Source of the DNA: Solanum dulcamara
Taxonomy: Eukaryota > Streptophyta > Magnoliopsida > Solanales > Solanaceae
Assembly: GCF_947179165.1 (NCBI RefSeq)
Contig: NC_077242.1
Location: 37,705,097-37,769,096 of the forward strand
Direction of reading: 5' to 3'
Length of the DNA stretch: 64,000 nucleotides
Positions 56,990 through 64,000 of the stretch are shown piece by piece; positions within the stretch are counted from its first letter, which is position 1, and each line of letters starts with the position of its first letter. The notes beneath the pieces were generated by a model. That model saw only the letters and a program-made list of their open reading frames with translations, was not told the DNA's origin and searched no databases. The translations under genes were made by a program, and so were the position numbers.

Positions 56990-58603
56990 AAGAGTGAAGA
57001 AACAAAAGAAGCCTAAAAAAGTAGGGATACTGGGCTGGCAAATCATGATCGGTCTCCCTAGTAGTCTCTTTAATTGGACAATGTGTCCACTAAACATTAG
57101 CAATTTGAATATCTCTAGAATGCAATCATTTGATATCGTTAGCCAAAATAGCAACTGACTCCTCCATAAAGGTCAAACAATCATCCAATTGGATTGAATC
57201 ATATTGAAGCACACAAGACTCATCAGGAACATATTGAGGAAACATCAACACATGGAAAAACTAGATAAACAGAAGAATAGGCATGTGGCAAGGCCAACAC
57301 ATATACAACATCACCAATAGCTTAAAGGATCTCAAAAGGCCCAATATACTAGGGGCTAAGCTTGCCCTGTCTCCCAAATCTCATCATACCCATCAATAGA
57401 GAAACTCAAAGGAAAACCATATCACCAACACCCAAGATCAAAGGATGATGTGTATGGTTAGTGTAGCTTTTCTGCGTGCTCTGAGCCTCCTTTAACCTAT
57501 ACTAAATAACATAAACTAGGGTCAAAGCATCCTAAAGCAAGTCTGTACCACATGACCTAGGATCCGAAGCCTTAAATCAACTATGAAGAGATCGATAATG
57601 CCTATCATACAATGCGTCAAATGGGTTAATCTAAATACTAAAATGTTAGCTGTTGTTATAAGAAAACTCCCCCAAAGCCCATAAATGATCCCACTGGCCT
57701 CCAAATTCCAACACACAGGCTAGAAGTATATCCTCCAGAACTTGAATAGTCCACTCAGACTACCCATTGGTCTTTGGGTGGAATGTTGTGCTAAGATCAA
57801 CTAGAGTACCTAACTCTTCCTAGAATGCCCTTCAGAAACTATAAGTGAACTAAGAGCCCTTATCGAAGATAATAAACACTGGTACCCCATAACAATGAAC
57901 TACCTCTCAAACATAGATATAAGATAATCTCTTGGTACTGAAAAAAGATTAGATGAATATGAAATGAACTAATTTGGTCAGTCGATCTATGATGACCCAA
58001 TTGCTATCAACACCTCAAGAAGTCTGCAACAACCCTACATTGAAGTCAATAGTGATACATTCCTAATTCAACTCAGGAATAGGTATCTTCTAAAACTCAC
58101 CACCAAGCCTTAAAGTGCTCAGCATTTACCTATTGACAATATAGGAAATGAGCTACATAGTCTGCTCTATCTCTATTCATACTACTCTACTAGTAATGCT
58201 TTCTCAAATCTCTATAAATCTTAGTTGTGCTCGAGTGAATAGAATACTTGGAGTTGTGATCCTCTCAAAGTACCATAAACATCAAATCCCTAACTCTAGG
58301 AACACAAATATGGGTGCTAATTCTCAAAACACCCTTAGTATCTAGGGTTTCCCCTCGAACATCACCTCTCAAAACTCGATCATGGATGGCTACCAAACCC
58401 ACATCCTTGAACTACTAATTATAAAACTGCTCCAATAAGGTGGAGCAAGCCTTCATACAATCTAGAACTCAACTAGGATTAGAGATATCAAGTTGAACTA
58501 ACTTATTGGCTAAGGATTGGATGTAAAATGCCAAAGGTCTCTCCAAAACAAAAAGGAATGATATACTCCCCATATTCACTACCTTCCCTCTCAAGTTATT
58601 TAC
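56990..58603 (-). pseudogene. E8 integrase and end of RNase H, broken
   Basis: Minus-strand motifs from right to left: VVNMGSISFLFVLERPLAFYI and ANKLVQLDISNPS (RNase H to integrase linker, 58590-58469); the core, where VPVFIIFDKGS keeps the second Asp (about 57880) and SEWTIQVLED keeps the Glu (about 57740-57770); VLEFGGQWDH near 57710; and the tail GKLSP.YIGPFEIL near 57340-57370, ending KETTRETDHDLPAQYPYFF at about 57030. Reading requires several frame changes and stops. Order and motifs match E1/E2 integrases. The right edge is cut by LTR E9. Confidence 0.82.
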
Positions 58604-59995
58604 GTCATGACCCAAGACTACCCCAAGACATGACATGGTACCTAGAGTCCCGGATTTCCTAAGATAAATCACATGGCATAAAGATAACATACTGAACTAA
58701 ATAAAATGAAAGAGGAATAAAGTCTAAACTTAACATAAGAACAAATTGAGTACAACTCAACATACGCAGAAATACTTATGTCTGAAAAGCCTATATCATA
58801 AGTGAGATGATAGAACAAGTCTCTTGCTATCTATAATATCTGAAGACTAAAAGTAAAGTAAGGCCTGAAGAAGTAGTCATAAGAGGTATGTCCTCGAAAC
58901 AAGAGGTACATCCTCAAAACATGATGACTCACCAAGCAATTAGCAAGATGACATGATCCAATACTAACTGCGACTCAAATGATGAGTGTTAGGACCTATA
59001 ATATGAGATAATATTGGCAAAAGTATGAGGTTGGTACTATAGAGTGTACTGAGTATGGAGAACATGCATGAACATGACATTATAATATCATAAATCTGAA
59101 AATATGATAATGCATGTAAAAGTAAAAACATGACATAATCTAATAAGTTGAGTTCATAAAACACAATACAAGTGCAATACAATATTCTGAAAATCATATC
59201 ATACGTAGACGTCATGACATATGTATAAAAGACAAGCTATTTTAGGAGACCATAATATTTTATGGGAGATACCATTAACTGACATAAACCATGTGACCTA
59301 TAACATATAGTTCGGTGTATTTCTCCCACACCAAAAAGAGAGTGTGCTACTTGCAAAGGTAAGGAGCACATTCTTAAACTTAGGTAGATTCACTAGCTAA
59401 TGTCTAATTGGGACAATCCTTGAAGGGCATGTAGTTTAGGGATCTGGGTAATTTCCCTAATCCGACTCGGTGCTAAGTAAACTTCCAAAAGAAAACTTAA
59501 CTAATCATATTCATATTCTTAGTCGTTGAAATGGTATGAATATAGTAATACCAAATCATTGTTGAAGAGTCATAATCATAAGAATACCTTTAAAATATCA
59601 TGATTTCATAACACAATCAATTTATAAGAGACACATAATAGAAAGAATCTTAAGCTTTTTAAGTTTCTAGGAAGGCAATTAAGTTTCTTAGAAGTCATCA
59701 TTTGAGTCGGATAATCTATAATGCTATCAAATAATCCTAAAGAAAGGAGAAGGAGATACTCTATAAGAGAAAAGATTGGAAATAGGGTTACAAGAATACG
59801 AAAGAAGTTGAAAGTTAAGTAGTGAGTCATAGGACTCGACTTACTTGTGAAAGCTATTACTTGGGATATTTTGCATACTAAGCTACTTGAGTACACATCG
59901 AGCTTAAGTAGAAAAGAATACATAGGCTCTTGGAGTGAGATAAGATTACGAACCCACGGAAGAGAAATAATGAGACGACGCATCTACTCAACGCA

Positions 59996-60066
59996 AATAG
60001 GTAATGCACCTACTTGGACAAGTAGGTGATGCACCTACTTAGGGTCAAGTAGGTGATGCAGCAGGT
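59996..60066. repeat. AAGTAGGTG inverted-word array in E10
   Basis: AAGTAGGTG (60020-60028) and CACCTACTT (60032-60040) make a perfect 9-bp-arm hairpin with an ATG loop. Flanking half-copies lie at 60000-60015 and 60046-60060. Confidence 0.85.
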
Positions 60067-61344
60067 TGGGTGGACCCCACGCTGCTATATGGCAGCCAAA
60101 GATTGGAGGCATGATTGAGGTGGTGCCCTAGGGGGTTGACACGTATAACCTCTAGGGGATTCCATGTGTCACCTCCTAAGGAGGTGTATATATGTGTTAT
60201 ATGCTGGAGTATATCTCATTTTCAGCACTTCTAACTTGAGAGAATTGAGTGAAAAATTTGAGAGAAAGAACGAGGCATCCACGGGTTGCTCCAATTCAAG
60301 GTAAGCCCCGATTTCGTTCCGTGAATTAATTATTTAAGTTATACCATGGCTAAATAATGGGTTTTAATAGAGAAAAATTACTATTTGGGGCAGAAAAGAA
60401 GGTACACAAACAGTCCGCAACTTTCAGCATATTAAGGAGTTTCCGAAGTTAATTTTTAGCAAGTTTGGGAAGTCGTTTGTTAAGGTATGGCTTGGTTCCC
60501 TTCTCCCACGTTTTGTTAAAGGTTTTTAAATGATATTAAGGTGTTAATAATGTAAATTTATGGTTTGGATAAGCACAAAATGGATATCAAACAGCCACAA
60601 TATTTTAGCAGCAATTAAAGAACTTCCGAGGTGAGTTTTGGCAAGCTTTGGCCAATTTCGGGTAAGGTGAGACCTTTTCCTTCAAATTGGGGTTTATGGT
60701 GTTTTTATAGGGTATATTAAATGCCTTTTATTCTGCTGTAAGTGTAAAAATCTCGTAGAAATGTTTAACGTTCGAAGCAAACTAAATTGGAGTCGCTATA
60801 GTTAAATTGTAGTCGAAGCAAGGTGTTGTGCTTGTGGTGTGCTGCTGCAGGTGTGTGGTGTTATGTTGGAGGGAATAAAATTATTCTAAAAGGGGTGTGG
60901 GAGCTTCTGGTTTCAGCCACCCGACCCTCTGTTTCGTATAATTAAAGGTTTTGCAAAATGGAAACTAGAAACCCTATTTTGATATCGTGGTTTCAAGCGA
61001 GTCATTTGCAGTTTGTGTTGTATTATGTTGGTGTGAACTGCTTATACATGTTATGTAGGTTTTTGTTTTTGGTTGGATTTAATTATTAGGAGTGTAATTA
61101 TAAATTCGGATAGGGCATATTATAGGGGAGGTGCTGCCCGATTTCTGTTAACTCATTAACTAGTTAAGGAACTAGTCGAGAAGGCGAGCGAGGGGTTGAG
61201 TTCTATGAATACTCATATGTAACCTAAGATTATGAAAGACTACGGGTTGTTGATACTTGAATTACTTTCATGTTACCTAGGTTTAAGGAACGATGAGGCG
61301 AACGGGATAAAGAGTAACCCGTAAGAGGTATGTAAAACATGTCT

Positions 61345-62140
61345 CTCTTTTCTTTTGGGCATGTCTTAGATTTAAGTGACAAATGATATGTGTATGAAGC
61401 CTGGGGTAATTCTATTCATGACCTCTAAACATGATTCATGATCCATAATTTGTATTCACTTTTGAATGTTAAGACTCTTAAAGTAGTTAAGCTCTCATTC
61501 CTCAAGCCTTCTATATGCTGAAAAGTAGTGTATGAAAAGTTAATGTTTCCTTCTTTTGGCATGTCTTCAAGTTAAATAGTGAATGATGTGCGCTTGAGGG
61601 TAAATATACTCATAAATACAAAGTGTAATTCATAGTTCTTATGTACTCCTTGATGAAAGGACTCTTACAGTAATCGAACTAGGGCTTCTCAAGCCTTCCA
61701 TATATTAGAAGGGGATGAGTATGGGAAGCTACCCTTTCTTCTCTTTTGGCATGACTTAGATGTAAGTATTATGTATAGGAAATTGGTAGTTATTCCACTG
61801 TTAAAACTATGAGTGTGTGTTAAGGCTCTTGTTCACTTCCTACTGATTAGAAATCCTGTAATAAGTTGAGTCATTACTTTTCAAGTCTTCCATGTGATAG
61901 AAAGTGGTACACGTAAAGCTTGTCTTTTCCTGCTTCTAGAAAGACTGGACTATAGGTACTATAGAACATGGATTTGGAGATAGATCCATTTATAGATTCT
62001 GGATGTAACTCATGACTTGTACCCACTTCTAAATGATAAGGGCCTTGAAGTAGTTAAACTACGACCCTCGAGCCTTCCATAGGCTGAATAGTATTGGGAT
62101 GTGTAAGCTCCTATACGTAGGGGCTTTTGAACATGATTTA
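61345..62140 (+). repeat. About 190-bp diverged tandem repeats in E10
   Basis: Units headed TCTTTTGGGCATGTCTTAGA-like text recur with the ATGTCTT word (or its variants) at 61361, 61561, 61751 and 61941, and a fainter one near 62131. Each unit has a CTCAAGCCTTCCATATG-like segment about 50-60 bases before the next head. Confidence 0.75.
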
Positions 62141-62210
62141 TGGTGATACCTAAGGGACGTTTGATATGTTACATAGTTTTATGTGCACGTATATGCATTA
62201 TGATATATAT

Positions 62211-62443
62211 GGATTGGGTCGTCGTACCTCGGCATTGTTACACGATATACGGATTGAGCCATCGTACCTCGGCATTGTTATATGATATACGTATTAGGCC
62301 ATCGTACCTCGACATTATTATATGATATACGGATTGGGCCTTCGTACCTCGTCATTGTTACATGATATACGGATAGAGCCATCGTTCCTTGGCATTATTA
62401 TATAATATACGGATCGAGCCATCGTTCCTCGGTATGTACTTTG
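62211..62443 (+). repeat. 40-bp minisatellite in E10
   Basis: Five full and one partial units start GGATTGGGTC at 62211, 62251, 62291, 62331, 62371 and 62411, exactly 40 bases apart. Each contains CATCGTACCTCGGCATTG and GATATAC with a few substitutions. Confidence 0.95.
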
Positions 62444-63779
62444 TATATACATGGATCAGGTTGTACGTTCCACAACGCTAATGGTATATATGTTCTTATG
62501 ATGAAAAAATGATGTAGTTATTACACAAGTCCCCGAATAGGCCAGATACAGTATGCGATGATAGCATGTATGTCTTTATTTTATAAAATACAGGTACGGC
62601 AGATGGCTAAATATTATACTTGCCCCATGCATCCCTATTTCAGTTGTTGTCTCAGTTATGATGTTTTATACTTTGTATACTCAGTACATATATCGTACTG
62701 ACCCACCCTTTCCTCGGGGGGCTGCATTTCATGCCCGCAGGTATAGATGTTCATTTTGGAGATCCGCCAGCTTAGGGTTTCCACTAAGCGATGTTGGAAG
62801 TGATCCACTGTTCTAGAGCCTAATCTTTGATATTGGTCATTTAATATATATATGTTTGTTTATTCAGGGGTACGGCGGGGGCCTTGTCTCACCATATGTT
62901 ACCATTACTATTCTTAGAGGTCTGTAGACATGTGTATATGGGTAATGTGTGAGTTTTATGCGATTATAATTGTAGGATGAGTTGTAAATGTTATTATGCT
63001 ATGGCAGCCTTATCCGCTGGCTTTCCCTTTCATGACATGATGCAAATGAAAAAGGCTACACATGTATGAATATTTTATCACTCACTAGGTTCATGTGTAT
63101 AGTTCTTATATCTAATAGATACATATATGGGGGTCCAGGTCGTACCCCAGTCACGGCCCATGGGATTGGGTCGTGATAGAATCTAACTCATGATAGTCTT
63201 TTCATAGTAAATGAACTTAAATTGGAATTGGCTAAATTATAACAAAAATTCATAATAAGAATACTTCAATCGGAAGAAACCTAATTTCATAAAATCATGT
63301 CAACACTTCATTCAAAATAATACTTCATAAATTCTTCAATTAATAATGCATGCATAATCTCAAAGCTTTGTTTCATAATCAAAATACTCATATGGAATGT
63401 GTTCATGTAAAAATCATTGAAAACATTGTATTAAGATCAAATCATGCATAATAAGATCAATAATGACATGTAGAGTGGAAATCAATTGAACCCATGGAAG
63501 AACCATGTAAAACCTAGAATCGGGAAAGTAACATAAATGAGAAATGAAGGTTTCTTTGAGACTCAATGGGTGAAGAGGAACCCATTGATGAATTTCCACA
63601 TACCTTGATCAAAGCCCAAATTGAAATGGGAGAAGGAGACATGAACCTTGAGATCTTGCTCTTGATTTTTTAGAGAAGCTTGAGAGAGAAGAAATATATT
63701 TTGGGGTGGGAGTTGAAAGAATGAGGGATTAGGTTAGGAGTTAAAAGAATGAGCAAAGATTGAAACACCCTTGTGAAAT

Positions 63780-64000
63780 AACTGTTGAATGGGCTTTGTG
63801 GGCTCATCTATGGATCGTAATCCATTCAACGGGTCTTGGGGGTTAAGTTCACGTATGGATTCACAGTCCGTGGTAGGCATCACGGGCATTAGAGCCCTCC
63901 ATAGACCCTTCCCCTTAATTCCCATATTTCTTTTCACTTACATGGTCCCTTAACACAGGCCGTGAAGCTGAGTACGGCCTGTGAAGGGTCTCGTGGTCCT
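63780..64000. repeat. CACGGGC/GGCCGTG inverted-word array in E9
   Basis: CACAGGCCGT (63954-63963) and ACGGCCTGTG (63974-63983) pair perfectly over 10 bp around a 10-base loop. CACAGTCCGTGG, CATCACGGGC and TCTCGTGGTCC words lie nearby. The array runs off the window. Confidence 0.82.

Larger units (their letters stand above)
54273..58603 (-). mobile_element. E8: Ty3/gypsy element, minus strand, partial
   Basis: A 3' LTR (54273-56952), polypurine tract and the integrase/RNase H end of pol are present. The remaining pol, gag and 5' LTR would lie to the right but are separated by LTR E9, which runs off the window. On the left it abuts LINE segment C, into which it appears to have inserted. Confidence 0.82.
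59650..63178 (+). mobile_element. E10: long LTR (about 3.5 kb) inside E9
   Basis: It ends GGGTCGTGATA at 63178, the same terminus type as S1 on its own strand. GAATC occurs at 59645-59649 and 63179-63183, which I take as the target duplication. The start TTAAGC is not a canonical TG, so the left boundary is less certain. No gag or pol motif is seen; 3.5 kb is long for an LTR but the interior is repeat-rich. A TATA-like GTATATATG lies at about 60187. Confidence 0.68.
58604..64000 (-). mobile_element. E9: LTR (minus), runs off right edge, holds E10
   Basis: The minus-strand LTR end GGGTCATGAC lies at 58604, abutting E8 pol. The LTR text continues to 59649, is interrupted by E10, and resumes at 63179 to the window end, still short of its TGTAAC-type start. 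Whether it is a solo LTR or part of an element cannot be seen. An inverted-word region (63780-64000) marks the LTR's early part. Confidence 0.75.

Noticed and set aside
62211..62443. CRISPR-like array (regular 40-bp period)
   Set aside because: Whole units repeat with no unique spacers, in a plant LTR context; it is a minisatellite.

Overview
This window is plant repeat DNA, most likely pericentromeric heterochromatin of a solanaceous genome. The grounds are: Ty3/gypsy LTRs of about 2 kb opening TGTAAGACCCC or TGTAACATCCC, initiator-Met-type primer sites (TGGTATCAGAGC-like), a DUF1985-type transposon gene, and a small 'GCTCGGACTCTTCAAAAAT' hairpin element I associate with Solanum-type genomes. 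I found no intact host gene, rRNA, tRNA or CRISPR array. Almost every base belongs to a nested stack of decayed retroelements, and no long open frame survives.

Layout. (1) 1-2609: the 5' end of a minus-strand gypsy element (E0: LTR, primer site, gag start) that continues off the left edge. (2) 2636-27628: a minus-strand DUF1985 gene cut into three pieces (27299-27628, 13991-14511, 2636-2738) by two gypsy elements. E1 (2739-13990, plus) has pol split by solo LTR S1 (8016-10097). E2 (14512-27298, minus) has its 5' LTR split by truncated LTR E3 (22839-24871). (3) 27629-29030: AT-rich sequence with one MITE-like hairpin. (4) 29030-54272: a minus-strand LINE in three pieces (29030-30844, 38156-38558, 54051-54272). 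It is cut by chromovirus E4 (30845-38150, plus, itself carrying solo LTR S2 at 33889-35681) and by E5 (38559-54045, plus). E5 has lost its pol and holds LTR E6, which is in turn split by the gag-only element E7 (42782-49640, minus) and solo LTR S3 (49685-51974). (5) 54273-64000: minus-strand gypsy element E8 (3' LTR plus integrase region), cut by LTR E9 (58604 to the right edge), which is cut by LTR E10 (59650-63178).

The nesting gives relative ages. The DUF1985 gene and the LINE are oldest; E1, E2, E4, E5 and E8 entered next; S1, S2, E3, E6 and E9 after those; E7, S3 and E10 last. Target duplications are visible for S1 (GATGA), S2 (CAAGG), E5 (CATAG) and, with one mismatch, for E1, E4 and E7.

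The most unusual pattern is that LTRs from unrelated families carry, a few hundred bases inside the LTR start, a family-specific inverted 'word' repeated as perfect or near-perfect hairpins with arms of 7-11 bp. Other notable structures are a 40-bp minisatellite and about 190-bp repeats in E10, a ten-unit array in the E8 LTR, tandem duplications inside E1 integrase and the LINE, and a chimeric LTR junction near 52150.

All family calls come from reading motifs by eye, with no database search. Boundaries marked approximate could be off by tens of bases.
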